Assembly: GCF_003461245.1 (NCBI RefSeq)
Contig: NZ_QTWS01000005.1
Location: forward strand, 1 to 64,000
Reading direction: 5' to 3'
Length of the DNA: 64,000 nt
From: Blautia sp. AF19-10LB
GTDB taxonomy: Bacteria; Bacillota; Clostridia; Lachnospirales; Lachnospiraceae
Shown piece by piece: positions 1-9,463 of this stretch. Below the pieces are notes generated by a model, which was not told the origin of the DNA, did no database searches, and saw only the letters and a program-made list of their open reading frames with translations. Every line of letters starts with the position of its first letter. Position 1 is the first letter of the stretch. A program made the translations under genes and the position numbers.

Positions 1-1
1 T

Positions 2-121
2 CAACCTGTTTCTGGGCAAACGCCAAATCAGCTTGCCTATGATAACTTAATGACATTGGGAAAATCCGGGGTTTCTTTTTATGTCTTCAGAACACTGCTT
101 CAAAAGCTGTATTCAGATTAG
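2..121 (+). CDS. C-terminal end of an unidentified protein (partial, cut by window edge)
   Basis: An open frame enters from the left edge and runs 39 codons to TAG at 119-121, ending LLQKLYSD. It overlaps the last codon of the binding-protein gene on the other strand, so the two would be convergent. The composition is protein-like, but the piece is too short to assign a family. It may be the tail of a mobile-element gene or chance. Confidence is low. Confidence 0.3.
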   Translation, partial: QPVSGQTPNQLAYDNLMTLGKSGVSFYVFRTLLQKLYSD

Positions 122-1233
122 TCATAAAGGTTCGGAGCGATCTCTTCGTCGTCCATGTTTGTGGAATCATACCAGTATCCATCTGTAGGAACGTCTTCAA
201 GTTCTTCTCCGTTTGCTGCTGCTGTCAGAGCGTAGATTGCATAGTATCCCATCATCAGAGGAGACTGTGTAACTGCTCCGAGGAATGTTCCGTCCTGAAC
301 TGCTGCTTTGATGATAGAACCAGCGTCGAAACCAACACCGATAACATCGCCGTTTGCTGCGTCAGAACCAAGAACGTTCAGGTTTGCGTTAGCTGCAAGA
401 ACACCTTCTGCTGCTGTCTGGTTGGAACCGAAGATAGCGATGCAGTTTTCTTTGGAAAGGATAGCCTGTGCTTCATTGGAGCAAAGCTCTACAGTTGTCT
501 GTGCCGGAACTGCAACCTGGATAACAACGTCTGCATCTGCTTCTGTTGCATCAGCGCCTTTTGCTGCGTTTACATAGAATTCGTTTCCTGCAACTGCTAC
601 TGTTTTGCCGTCAGCCTGAAGAAGTTCAATCATTTTGTCGATGAATCCGCCGCCACGCTGCTGAATGTTCTGAGCTGTAGCATCCTGGTTAACTTCACCG
701 ATAACAACCTGTCCGTCTGCATTAGCTACTACGTCTTTGATTGCATCGTACATATGAGTTGCTGCTTCTGCACCAGCCTGTGCGTTGTCTGTGCAGACTT
801 CACATACTACAGATCCTTCCGGAGCATCTGCGATACCTGTATCAAATGTTACAACCGGGATTCCTTTGTCAGCACATGTCTGCAGTGCATCCAGAACAGA
901 AGATGTATCGCATGCTGCAATACCGATTCCTTTCGGGTTGGAAGCGATTGCTGTGTTGATCATGTTAACCTGGTCAGCGATATCGGACTCACTGTTCGGT
1001 CCCTGTGGTGTGTAAGTAACACCAAGTTCTTCAGCAGCTTTCTTCATACCTTCCTGAGCTGCATCCCAGTAGGTAGACTGGAAAGATTTAACCATCATCG
1101 GGAATTCATATGCTTCGTTTGCTTTCAGATCTTTGAACTGATCCGGGAGATCAGCTGCCATAACTGTTGACATAGACATTCCTGCTACCATTGCTGCACA
1201 GATGCTTAATGCTACCACTTTCTTGAAATTCAT
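118..1233 (-). CDS. Sugar ABC transporter substrate-binding protein (RbsB/Peripla_BP_4 type)
   Basis: A 371-residue exported binding protein that would deliver a sugar or polyol to the permeases encoded just upstream. Residues 1-27 form a signal peptide with a lysine start, hydrophobic core and a VMA|AD cleavage site; I see no lipobox, unusual for a Gram-positive binding protein. The mature part has the periplasmic-binding-protein-4 pattern: YWDAAQEGMKKAAEELG early, then DVIGVGFDAGSIIKAAVQDG near the end, as in ribose- and xylose-binding proteins. A strong ribosome site (AAGGAGG) precedes the ATG. It is the last gene of the ABC operon, separated from the permease gene by a hairpin that may set its expression apart. 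The ligand cannot be read from sequence. Confidence 0.9.
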   Translation of the reverse strand: MNFKKVVALSICAAMVAGMSMSTVMAADLPDQFKDLKANEAYEFPMMVKSFQSTYWDAAQEGMKKAAEELGVTYTPQGPNSESDIADQVNMINTAIASNPKGIGIAACDTSSVLDALQTCADKGIPVVTFDTGIADAPEGSVVCEVCTDNAQAGAEAATHMYDAIKDVVANADGQVVIGEVNQDATAQNIQQRGGGFIDKMIELLQADGKTVAVAGNEFYVNAAKGADATEADADVVIQVAVPAQTTVELCSNEAQAILSKENCIAIFGSNQTAAEGVLAANANLNVLGSDAANGDVIGVGFDAGSIIKAAVQDGTFLGAVTQSPLMMGYYAIYALTAAANGEELEDVPTDGYWYDSTNMDDEEIAPNLYD

Positions 1234-1282
1234 AACTTACTTCCTCCTTATAAATTATTATATAGTTTTTTTTATTATGATA

Positions 1283-1305
1283 CGTCAGTAGGAATTAGTC
1301 TGACG
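1283..1305. promoter_or_regulatory. Palindrome upstream of the binding-protein gene
   Basis: CGTCAG and CTGACG arms (1283-1288 and 1300-1305) lie in the leader between the last permease gene and the binding-protein gene. It could be an operator or an RNA stem. A TATAAT-like box follows on the minus strand close to the ribosome site. No regulator can be named. Confidence 0.3.
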
Positions 1306-1327
1306 CCCCACATACTTAGTTTGGATA

Positions 1328-1355
1328 AAGAAAAACTGCAAAGCAGTTTTTCTTT
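1328..1355 (-). terminator. Hairpin (partial terminator or attenuator) between permease and binding-protein genes
   Basis: Thirteen-base perfect arms (AAAGAAAAACTGC / GCAGTTTTTCTTT) with a 3-base loop overlap the stop codon of the permease gene. On the minus strand the 3' arm ends in a U-rich stretch. Such a stem between transporter genes often stabilises or attenuates part of the message so that the binding protein is made at a different level. Confidence 0.6.
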
Positions 1356-2334
1356 ACATAGCTGCTTTTTTCTTTTCTTTGATGATATCGATCAGGACTG
1401 CTACGATAAGAACAAGACCTGTGATGATCTGCTGCCAGTTTGCCTGAAGTCCGACATATGGAAGACCGGTCTTCAGAAGCATGATAACGAAGATACCAAC
1501 AAATGTACCAATTACGGAACCGTAACCACCGGTTGCTGCAACACCACCGACGAATACACCGCCGATCGCATCCATCTCAAGTCCGGCACCGGTACCAGGC
1601 TGTACAGTAGGTGTAACTGCTGCATAAGCGATAGCTGCAAGACCTACAAACAGACCACATACTACATATACCATTACATGGTAAAATTTAACGTTGATTC
1701 CTGAAAGAGCTGCTGCTTCTTTGTTAGATCCGATCGCGATAGTATAACGTCCGAATTTTGTATGGTTCAGAACGAATTCCATCAGGATAACCAGAAGTAC
1801 CATCCACAGGAAACCAATTGGATAACGAGAAGCACTTCTTCCTGTACCAACAGTAATCTTGAAGATTGTATGGAACCATCCACCGTCCTGGGTAAGTGCC
1901 GGCCACGGTGTTGCGCTGCAGAGAGAACCTGCACCACGGGTGATCATACAGGTACAAAGAGTTGCAAGGAATGGCGGCAGGTTCATGATTCCGATCAGAA
2001 CACCATTCAGTGCTCCAACGAGGATACCAAGTACCAGACAGAGCAGCATAGCTGCTGCAACCGGCCATCCGTGGCTTCTTACCATTGTTCCAGCGATCAA
2101 TGCGTAACAAACCATACCAGTTCCGATTGACAGGTCTACACCTCCAGTGATAAGTGGGAAGGTAACACCGATTGCCATCAGAAGATCATAGTAGGAGAAA
2201 TCGAGCATACTCAAAAGAGTTGTATACTGTCTGAACTCCTTACTCATTATGGAGAATACCGCACTGAGTGCGATAATAACCAGCAAAACAATAAATCTCT
2301 GATCACTTAAAATACTTTTTTTCTTCTTAGTCAT
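1354..2334 (-). CDS. Sugar ABC transporter permease (RbsC/BPD_transp_2 family)
   Basis: A 326-residue membrane protein with about eight to ten hydrophobic segments, forming one half of the import channel. It has the family's GVTFPLITGGVDLSIG segment near residue 60 and a C-terminal GLVLIVAVLIDIIKEKKK end. It follows the ATPase gene by 11 bases and shares the operon with a second, different permease, so the channel is probably a heterodimer, unlike the RbsC homodimer. The start has a good ribosome site (AAGGAGG). The family is the CUT2 group for monosaccharides and polyols. Confidence 0.9.
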   Translation of the reverse strand: MTKKKKSILSDQRFIVLLVIIALSAVFSIMSKEFRQYTTLLSMLDFSYYDLLMAIGVTFPLITGGVDLSIGTGMVCYALIAGTMVRSHGWPVAAAMLLCLVLGILVGALNGVLIGIMNLPPFLATLCTCMITRGAGSLCSATPWPALTQDGGWFHTIFKITVGTGRSASRYPIGFLWMVLLVILMEFVLNHTKFGRYTIAIGSNKEAAALSGINVKFYHVMVYVVCGLFVGLAAIAYAAVTPTVQPGTGAGLEMDAIGGVFVGGVAATGGYGSVIGTFVGIFVIMLLKTGLPYVGLQANWQQIITGLVLIVAVLIDIIKEKKKAAM

Positions 2335-2345
2335 GACTTTCCTCC

Positions 2346-3860
2346 TTAATCGATATTCCTTGTAGCCTTATCCATGATGTGTTCCTGTGTTGCTTCAGAA
2401 ATATCAATATCTCCTGTCACTTTACCTTCGCACATGATGATGATACGGTCACTCATTCGGAGAATCTCTGTCATTTCAGAAGAAATCATAATGATGGATT
2501 TGCCTTCTGCTGCCAGTTTACTCATTAACTTGTAAATTTCGTTCTTGGCACCAACGTCGATACCTCTGGTCGGCTCATCGAAGATCAGGATGTCACTGTC
2601 TCTGGTCAGCCATTTGGCGATTACGACTTTCTGCTGGTTACCACCGGAAAGGTTTACAACCAGCTGATCACCACTCGGTGTCTTGGTAGCAAGTTCTTTG
2701 ATGTATTTCTCACTGACTTTTTTCTCTTTTGCTTTGTTGATGAAAATTCCGTTTGTGAATTCTTCCATTGTAGCCAGTGTTGTGTTTTCGTTTACAGATT
2801 TCTGTACAACAACACCATATCTTCTTCTGTCCTCTGACAGATAACCGATACCATATTTAACAGCATCCTGCGGTGTATTGATTGTTACTTCACGAAGCTT
2901 TCCGGTCTGCTTGTCCATAATGGAAATCTTACCGCTCTGCTTCGGATCTGCTCCAAACAGTGCTCTCGCTGTCTCAGTACGTCCTGCACCCATCAGTCCG
3001 GAGAATCCAAGAATCTCACCTTTTCTCAGTTCGAAGCTTACATCCTGAACCATCTTTCCTGCATTCAGATGCTCTACCTTAAGAACAACCGGTGCATCCG
3101 GAGCAACCATACTGTGTTCCTTAGGATCTTCGTAAATAACACGACCAACCATCATGTTGATGATGTCTTCTTTTGTACTGTCTTTTGTGATCAGAGTTCC
3201 TACATAGCCGCCATCTCGCATGACAGTTACACGGTCTGTGATCATCTTGATCTCATCCATACGGTGTGAGATATATACGATACCGTAATTCTTCTCGCGA
3301 AGATCACGGATGATTACGAACAGGTCAGCAATTTCTTTCTCGGTAAGAGCTGCTGACGGCTCATCAAAGATGATAACCTCTGCTTTGTGAGAGATTGCTT
3401 TGGCGATCTCACACATCTGCTGTTTACCAACAGTTAAGTTGCTCATCTTTTCTCTTGGATCGATCTCGATGTTCAGATCCTGGAATAATTTCTTGGAGTC
3501 TTCGATCATCTTCTTGTCGTCTACACGGATTCCCTTCTTCGGCTCACGTCCGATGAAGATATTCTGTGCAACAGTAAGGTCTCCGACCATGTTTAATTCC
3601 TGATGTACGATTACGATACCGGCATCCTGTGCTTCACGGGTATTATGGAAAGCAACTTCCTGACCCTTGTATGTGATAGAACCGGAATCCTTCTGATAAA
3701 TACCGGTAAGAACCTTCATCAGTGTTGATTTACCGGCACCGTTCTCTCCCATAAGTGCATGTACTTCACCGCGTCTCACTTCAAAGTTAACGTGATCCAG
3801 GGCATGAACTCCAGGAAAGGACTTATCAATATCCTTCATTGTTAAGATAACGTCACCCAT
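2346..3860 (-). CDS. Sugar ABC transporter ATP-binding protein, double ATPase (RbsA/MglA type)
   Basis: A 504-residue cytoplasmic ATPase with two fused nucleotide-binding halves, as in RbsA, XylG and MglA. The N-terminal half has Walker A GENGAGKST (residues 38-46) and Walker B VIIFDEPSAAL; its signature LTVGKQQM is degenerate (LTVGK), as is common in this family. The C-terminal half has a degenerate Walker A region (GLMGAGRTE), signature LSGGNQQK and Walker B ILIFDEPTRG. It powers import through the two flanking permeases. The gene lies 20 bases after the first permease gene and 11 before the second. Confidence 0.93.
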   Translation of the reverse strand: MGDVILTMKDIDKSFPGVHALDHVNFEVRRGEVHALMGENGAGKSTLMKVLTGIYQKDSGSITYKGQEVAFHNTREAQDAGIVIVHQELNMVGDLTVAQNIFIGREPKKGIRVDDKKMIEDSKKLFQDLNIEIDPREKMSNLTVGKQQMCEIAKAISHKAEVIIFDEPSAALTEKEIADLFVIIRDLREKNYGIVYISHRMDEIKMITDRVTVMRDGGYVGTLITKDSTKEDIINMMVGRVIYEDPKEHSMVAPDAPVVLKVEHLNAGKMVQDVSFELRKGEILGFSGLMGAGRTETARALFGADPKQSGKISIMDKQTGKLREVTINTPQDAVKYGIGYLSEDRRRYGVVVQKSVNENTTLATMEEFTNGIFINKAKEKKVSEKYIKELATKTPSGDQLVVNLSGGNQQKVVIAKWLTRDSDILIFDEPTRGIDVGAKNEIYKLMSKLAAEGKSIIMISSEMTEILRMSDRIIIMCEGKVTGDIDISEATQEHIMDKATRNID

Positions 3861-3880
3861 TGTTTCATCCTCCCTTTCGA

Positions 3881-4858
3881 TCAGTTCTTTCTACGTCTTG
3901 CAGAAACATCGGCATATACAGCTACGATTACGATGATACCTGTGATGATCATCTGCTGTCCTTTACCAAGGCCAAATGCCATGATTCCCTGCTGAAGAAG
4001 AGAGATAATAAATACACCGATCACAGTACCACCGATGGAAGCAAGTCCACCAACCATGGATGTACCACCCATTACACAACCAGCAATTGCTTCGTTGTTG
4101 TACTGATCGCCATAACCTGGCTGAACGGTTGTATATGTAGCTACAAAGAACAGTGCTGCGATTCCTACCAGGAATCCACAGATCACATAAGCAAGCATGT
4201 TCCATTTCTTGGTATTAACACCGGAAAGACGAACCGCTTCTGTGTTGGAACCAAGGCAGAGGATATAACGTCCAGGTTTTGTGTTGTAAAGAACAATGCC
4301 ACACACAACTGCCATTACCAGGAAGATCACCAGACCTACCGGGAAACCTTTGTAAGATACAATGTTACGGAACCATCCGTTTGTCGGGTCACTGCTCAGC
4401 GGCCAGCTTACAGACTGTGTCTTGGTGAAGACTGAAGCAATACCTTTGGCGATGTTCATGGATGCCATGGATACGATAAATGCCGGAACTGACAGGTAAG
4501 ATACCAGCCATCCATTAAAGATACCAAATGCAAGACCGATGAGTACACAGATCACCATTGCTGCTGCACAAGGAACACCATAAGATGTCATGCAGTAACC
4601 AGATACCAGTGCACAACAGAACATTACCGGTCCGATGGAGAAATCGATTCCTCCGGTTGCGATTACAAATGTAACGCCCAGTGATAAGAAGCCCAGGAAG
4701 TATACATAGTTTAAAGTAGATTTGACACTGTCTCCAACAGGGAACTTACTTCCCAGAACTACTTTAAAGACTACGAACATGAGAACAAGAATACAGACAA
4801 GCAGTATTCTGTTCAGGCCGAGCTTTTTCACGATTGGATTTTGTTTGAGCTTTTCCAA
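3881..4858 (-). CDS. Sugar ABC transporter permease (RbsC/BPD_transp_2 family), first gene of the transport operon
   Basis: A 325-residue polytopic membrane protein of the same CUT2 permease family as the gene at 1354-2334 but clearly divergent from it. It carries GVTFVIATGGIDFSIGPVMF near residue 60 and QMIITGIIVIVAVYADV at the end. The ribosome site AAGGAGGG precedes the ATG. It is the first gene after the terminator that ends the sensor operon and so probably has its own promoter. Together with the ATPase, second permease and binding protein it forms a complete importer. Confidence 0.9.
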   Translation of the reverse strand: MEKLKQNPIVKKLGLNRILLVCILVLMFVVFKVVLGSKFPVGDSVKSTLNYVYFLGFLSLGVTFVIATGGIDFSIGPVMFCCALVSGYCMTSYGVPCAAAMVICVLIGLAFGIFNGWLVSYLSVPAFIVSMASMNIAKGIASVFTKTQSVSWPLSSDPTNGWFRNIVSYKGFPVGLVIFLVMAVVCGIVLYNTKPGRYILCLGSNTEAVRLSGVNTKKWNMLAYVICGFLVGIAALFFVATYTTVQPGYGDQYNNEAIAGCVMGGTSMVGGLASIGGTVIGVFIISLLQQGIMAFGLGKGQQMIITGIIVIVAVYADVSARRRKN

Positions 4859-4898
4859 TTTTTCACCCTCCTTAAAAGTTTACACATATCTCGCGTTT

Positions 4899-4926
4899 TC
4901 TATATAATACCGTTAATTCTGCACAA
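4899..4926 (-). promoter_or_regulatory. Possible promoter of the ABC transporter operon
   Basis: On the minus strand TTGTGC, a 16-base spacer and TATAGA lie about 40 bases before the first permease gene and just after the terminator of the sensor operon. The match to the sigma-A consensus is moderate. The response regulator encoded upstream would be expected to bind close by. Confidence 0.35.
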
Positions 4927-4945
4927 TTGTAATGGAAAATCTTCC

Positions 4946-4991
4946 AAAAAAAGGTTAAATATTTACGGTTCATACATAAATATTTAACCTT
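4946..4991 (-). terminator. Rho-independent terminator of the sensor operon
   Basis: Perfect 15-base inverted arms (AAGGTTAAATATTTA at 4951-4965 and its complement at 4977-4991) are followed on the minus strand by a run of seven T. It sits 26 bases after the stop codon of the gene at 5017-6009 and ends the regulator-kinase-binding protein operon. Confidence 0.8.
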
Positions 4992-5016
4992 CTTTATAGA
5001 TTTTTTACTATTTTTC

Positions 5017-6009
5017 TCAGGAAAGCCTGAGTGTATTAAACGGAAACAGCAGTTTCTCTATTTCACTGGAATACATATTTTCCGGGGTTACCAGTTCACA
5101 TCCGGAGTTTACATCCTTTTCGTATTTTTTGCCGCGGAGCATGAGAACCGTTTCCTTGACTCCCATATATCCCATCTTAAAAGCCTTCTGTACGACCAGT
5201 CCCTTAAAGACTCCGTTCTCCATAAGCTGAACTGCCTCCTGGGAACTGTCCACACCGACTACCTGGATCCGGTCTTTTGCACCGGCCGCCTTGACAGCTC
5301 TGGCTGCACCGACAGAAGAATATTCATTCATTCCCGCGATCATCTTGAGATTCGGATATTTTTTCATCAGCTCAACAGTGAGCTGGCGTGACTTCTCATA
5401 CTGCGAATCACAGTACACCACTTCCACGATATTGTCTGCCAGTTTTCCGAGACCTTTGCGGAATCCCTCTTCTCTCTCGACGGCAGTAGATACGCCTTTG
5501 ACATGTGCCACAACCGCGATCTGATCCTCCGGACCGAGAAGTGTTGCCGCAAATTTCCCAAGCTTTTCTCCCGCTTCCAGATTGTCTGTAGCTACCGTCA
5601 GATCCTGTATTGCTTCTTTTGTGTAGGAATCAATAAAGCCGATCCTGATTCCGTCTTCTTTTGCTTCTTTCAGAAGGGCATCCGATTCTGTGAAACTGGA
5701 CGGTGAAAAAAGAATCGCATCCGGTTTCTTTTCTATTGCCTCCTTCAGAAGTTCATTCTGACGCTCTACGTCATTTTCTTCGGAAGGCGCAAGGATACCG
5801 ATCTCTGCATTGTATTCTTTGGCTGCCATTTTTGCTCCGAGGATCAGGGATTTCCAGAAATCATTTGTCCCGTCGACAACTTTTGGGATGTAGATCAGAG
5901 AAAGCTTCCTCTCCTCGATTATTTTGTGTCTGTACCAGACTGCTCCCCCCAGCCCTCCTATCAGACAGACTACGAGACAGACACTCAGCCATTTTTTATG
6001 TTTTTTCAT
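5017..6009 (-). CDS. Membrane-anchored or secreted sugar-binding sensor protein (Peripla_BP_4)
   Basis: A 330-residue periplasmic-binding-type protein with an N-terminal hydrophobic segment (residues 9-26) after lysines; no lipobox is placed correctly. The fold signature is IPKVVDGTNDFWKSLILGAKMAA near residue 40 and IQVVGVDSSQEAVQLMENG near 245. Its start overlaps the kinase stop by 4 bases, so the two are translationally coupled, and it lies on the other side of a terminator from the transporter operon. Inference: it captures the ligand and presents it to the Cache-type kinase, as proposed for similar triads in Firmicutes, rather than serving transport. It may alternatively be a second transport receptor. 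Confidence 0.82.
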   Translation of the reverse strand: MKKHKKWLSVCLVVCLIGGLGGAVWYRHKIIEERKLSLIYIPKVVDGTNDFWKSLILGAKMAAKEYNAEIGILAPSEENDVERQNELLKEAIEKKPDAILFSPSSFTESDALLKEAKEDGIRIGFIDSYTKEAIQDLTVATDNLEAGEKLGKFAATLLGPEDQIAVVAHVKGVSTAVEREEGFRKGLGKLADNIVEVVYCDSQYEKSRQLTVELMKKYPNLKMIAGMNEYSSVGAARAVKAAGAKDRIQVVGVDSSQEAVQLMENGVFKGLVVQKAFKMGYMGVKETVLMLRGKKYEKDVNSGCELVTPENMYSSEIEKLLFPFNTLRLS

Positions 6010-7793
6010 CGTACTGCCTCCTGTCTGCCCGGAATCGTGATCGTTGCTGTGGTTCCTTCGCCTTTTTTGCTCTCATAGGTAATTCCATAGTCATCGCCAT
6101 AGTAAAGCTTCAGACGTTTCTGCACATTGTAAACACCCACACCGTTCGAATGGTAGTTGACCTTGTGCCTGTCATAAATATGGGCCAGCGTTTCCTCATC
6201 CATTCCCACTCCGTCATCGATCACCTGAAGAACCGCATTTCCGTCTTTCATGAATCCCTTTATAATAAGAAGTCCTTTACTCTCTTTGTACTTCAGTCCA
6301 TGATAAATCGCATTCTCAATGATCGGCTGAAGAACCAGCTTGATCAGTGGGATATGTAATATAGAAGGCTCTACCTCAATCTGAAATTCCAGTTTGTCTT
6401 TGTAACGCATTTTCTGAATGGTAAGATAGCCTCGGGCATATTCCACTTCATTTGCGATCGGAACTACTTCATCCTCATTGCTGATACTCTGTCTCAGAAG
6501 GCGGGCCAGAGATGCCGTCATCAGCACAACTTCTTCGTTTTTCTTTCCTTCTGCCATCCATATGATAGAATCCAGTGTATTGTACAGAAAATGCGGATTG
6601 ATCTGTGACTGCAGTGCTTTGAGCTCACTTTTTCGCTTCTGTTCCTGCTCATAGACGTTCTGTTCCATCAGTTCCTGAATACGGTGTGTCATCACATCAA
6701 AGGATTTGGTCAGACTTCCTATCTCATTATCGGAGTCTACTACAACATCCGAAATGCTGAAGTCTCCCTCCTGAACCTTCTCCATAGAATCGCGGAGTTT
6801 CTGAATCGGAAGCGTGATACTCCGTGCCATAAATCTGGAAAAAAGAAGAGAGACAATCACCAGCAGCACTGCCATAAGCACATAAATACTCTGGGCCTGC
6901 CGGCTCTTGCTCAGAAGTTCCCGGACACTGGTACAGTCCACGACCGTCCATCCGGTCTTGTCTGATCTGGAAATGGAGTACAGCTTTCCATCCTTGCCGG
7001 TTCCTGTCAGAACTGTATCATCTTCTGTGTCCATGATCAGATTGATATTTTCTGTCTGCAGTTCATTGTAAAGCTGCTGCTGCTGTGGATGATAGACAAT
7101 ATTTCCTCTGGCATCCAGAATAAATGCATATCCCTTGGTTCCCACTGTACTCTGATCACACAGTCCGCTGATCGCGCTGTAGTTCAGATCAATAAAAAAG
7201 ACGCCTTCTTTCTCACCACTGCCTCCACGGTCACGGATTCCACGGCTCAGAGTGATCACCCACGGCCGCTCTCCGCTGATGATATGCTGCACATGAGAAG
7301 AGGTGAGCATCGGTCCTTCCGGACTGTCAAGTGCCTGTGTATACCATTCCTGCGTGTTCAGATCCAGATCTCTGTTCACTGATTTTCTTCCATTATTGAT
7401 CAGCATCCTGCCGTTTTTGCTGATGATCCCGACGTTTCGGATGTCACTCCGGCTGTCCAGGATCGTCTCAAACTGATTCAGAATACGGTATCTCGCCTCA
7501 TTGTCGATCTCATCATCAAAAAGATAATCCTGTACATCCTGACTGCTGGAGATCAGATATGCGATATTTTCCATGTAGTCTATGTAGGAATCAATGTTCT
7601 GGTTCATCTGTTTGATGATCGTGTGCGTATATTCCGAAGAATTCTCAAAAATAGACGTATTGGTAAATCGCATGGAAACACCGGTCACAATCACAACCGC
7701 ACAGAGAACCAGAAAAGCAACCGTTGCAAAAATAACGCTCTGAATGCTTTTGAACTTTCCTACGACTACAGTTGCAAGTCCTTTTTTGTTCAT
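6006..7793 (-). CDS. Sensor histidine kinase, YesM/LytS-like (His_kinase PF06580 type)
   Basis: A 595-residue kinase with membrane segments at about 21-42 and 303-322 enclosing a roughly 260-residue extracellular Cache-like sensor. A HAMP linker (about 323-375) and the His_kinase region follow, with phospho-acceptor H401 in QSQINPHFLYNTLDS. The ATPase lobe has the N-box IIENAIYHGLK and G-box IDDGVGMDEETL. It should phosphorylate the regulator encoded just upstream, whose stop overlaps this start by 4 bases. With the coupled binding protein it likely senses the sugar imported by the adjacent transporter. Confidence 0.93.
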   Translation of the reverse strand: MNKKGLATVVVGKFKSIQSVIFATVAFLVLCAVVIVTGVSMRFTNTSIFENSSEYTHTIIKQMNQNIDSYIDYMENIAYLISSSQDVQDYLFDDEIDNEARYRILNQFETILDSRSDIRNVGIISKNGRMLINNGRKSVNRDLDLNTQEWYTQALDSPEGPMLTSSHVQHIISGERPWVITLSRGIRDRGGSGEKEGVFFIDLNYSAISGLCDQSTVGTKGYAFILDARGNIVYHPQQQQLYNELQTENINLIMDTEDDTVLTGTGKDGKLYSISRSDKTGWTVVDCTSVRELLSKSRQAQSIYVLMAVLLVIVSLLFSRFMARSITLPIQKLRDSMEKVQEGDFSISDVVVDSDNEIGSLTKSFDVMTHRIQELMEQNVYEQEQKRKSELKALQSQINPHFLYNTLDSIIWMAEGKKNEEVVLMTASLARLLRQSISNEDEVVPIANEVEYARGYLTIQKMRYKDKLEFQIEVEPSILHIPLIKLVLQPIIENAIYHGLKYKESKGLLIIKGFMKDGNAVLQVIDDGVGMDEETLAHIYDRHKVNYHSNGVGVYNVQKRLKLYYGDDYGITYESKKGEGTTATITIPGRQEAVR

Positions 7794-9409
7794 TTACGCT
7801 TCTCCCTTGCATATTCTGTCGGCGTGCATCCTGTCATCTTTTTGAATGAGATTCCGAAATAATGTGCATCGGCAAATCCGACTCTCTCTGCGATCTCATA
7901 GTTTTTCATGGTCGTATTTTCCAGAAGTTCCTTTGCCTTCTCCATTCTGGTGCGGATCAGAACCTCTGTAAAAGTTTCTCCCGTCACTTCTTTGAATATG
8001 GTGCTGAAATAACTGGTGCTGATATTAAGATAAGAACAGATATCATTCAGACTCAGGTTCGGATCCATATAATTTTTCTGAATATAATCCAGTGCCATTC
8101 TTGCCTGGCGCTCACCGCTGGATGTATTCAGTTCTGTCAGGGCATCATAAACCTGTAAAATATATTCTTTTACGATTTTGCATGCCTGTTCAAAAGATTT
8201 CTGCGCCGTTACCTGACAGAGCAGATCTTTTCTTTCGTCGCGGATTCTGGAGATATCGGAAGAAACTTCCTCTCCTGCCACATCCACGACACGGATCACC
8301 TGCTGAAGATACATGCAGGCGCGGCTCTTCTCTGCAAATGACTGTTTCACCTGTTCTTCGATGGACTGAAATTCTGCTTCCATTTCTTCTTTTTTGCCGG
8401 ATTTGAGAAATTCTTTCAGTCTGTCCAGAGATTTTCGAAGATCGATATCCTGTACCGGATGTATTTCCTCCATATCGATCAGAAGGCTTCCCCCCAGAAG
8501 ATACCGATACTGCAGGGCCTGTACCGCCACATCATGAGAACCGCTGAGTTCTTCCAGAGTCTTTACCCATTTGCCGATTGCCATGGATACTTCTGTTCCC
8601 ATGACCTTTCTGATCTCTGTCTGAATCTCATGGCAGATTTCCTTGATTCTTCCGTTAAAATTGCGGCTCCATTTTTCCTGAAAAAGCACGCATACACGGT
8701 TGTTTCCTTCCTGATAAACAATTCCTTCATTCTCACGGTTCACAATCTCATCGCTGATGTTAAAAAGGACAAATGCCATCAGCGCACTTTCCTGGCGTTT
8801 CTCCATATCCAGCTGATACATACCTGAATAAAGATCTATATCAAAAACTGCCACGCGGTATCCACACCCGGAAAGTGTGATTCCCATTTCTTCCAGTTTG
8901 TCCAGGCTTTTCTGGATATCTATGGTGCAGTTTACAAGAGCCTCCAGTGTCTTGGATCGTATCACCTGTGCATTTTCGCGATAGTTCTCGGAGGTTTTGG
9001 TCAGTGATTCCATTTTGGCTTTTTCTTTGCGGGTCTGTTCTACTTTTTCTTTCATTTTCTGAATTACGCCAGTAAGTTCCATCGCCGTCACCGGTTTGAG
9101 CAGATATTCGCTGACTCCGTACTGAATTGCCTTCTTGGCATACTCAAACTCTCCAAAACCGCTGAATACTACGATCACAATATCCGGGTAGTTGTCATGC
9201 AGGAAATGGCTTAATTCCATTCCGTCCATATAAGGCATGAGGATATCTGTCAGGACAATATCTACAGGGTGTTCCTGTACAAATTCTGCCGCCTGTTTTC
9301 CATTCTCACAGTCACCTACCAGTTCGCAGTCCATACTTTGCCAGTCGATGTTTTCTTTTATTGCATCCCTGACGAGAATCTCGTCATCTACCAGTAGTAT
9401 CCGATACAT
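7790..9409 (-). CDS. AraC-type response regulator (YesN-like)
   Basis: A 539-residue regulator: receiver domain at residues 1-120 with phospho-acceptor D55 (VLTDILMPYMDG) and K in LLKP, a central linker of about 300 residues, and two C-terminal AraC helix-turn-helix motifs (ICSYLNISTSYFSTIFKE and VGFADAHYFGISFKK). The frame is open further upstream to 9676, but the start at 9409 is chosen because it has a GGGGGAC ribosome site and begins MYRILLVDDE, the standard receiver start; the extension is low-complexity and lies over a hairpin. It probably activates the ABC operon downstream. Confidence 0.93.
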   Translation of the reverse strand: MYRILLVDDEILVRDAIKENIDWQSMDCELVGDCENGKQAAEFVQEHPVDIVLTDILMPYMDGMELSHFLHDNYPDIVIVVFSGFGEFEYAKKAIQYGVSEYLLKPVTAMELTGVIQKMKEKVEQTRKEKAKMESLTKTSENYRENAQVIRSKTLEALVNCTIDIQKSLDKLEEMGITLSGCGYRVAVFDIDLYSGMYQLDMEKRQESALMAFVLFNISDEIVNRENEGIVYQEGNNRVCVLFQEKWSRNFNGRIKEICHEIQTEIRKVMGTEVSMAIGKWVKTLEELSGSHDVAVQALQYRYLLGGSLLIDMEEIHPVQDIDLRKSLDRLKEFLKSGKKEEMEAEFQSIEEQVKQSFAEKSRACMYLQQVIRVVDVAGEEVSSDISRIRDERKDLLCQVTAQKSFEQACKIVKEYILQVYDALTELNTSSGERQARMALDYIQKNYMDPNLSLNDICSYLNISTSYFSTIFKEVTGETFTEVLIRTRMEKAKELLENTTMKNYEIAERVGFADAHYFGISFKKMTGCTPTEYAREKRK

Positions 9410-9463
9410 TTTTGTCCCCCATTTGTATTTTGTCTGTTTACGTTCCTGTTTACCCAGTATTTT

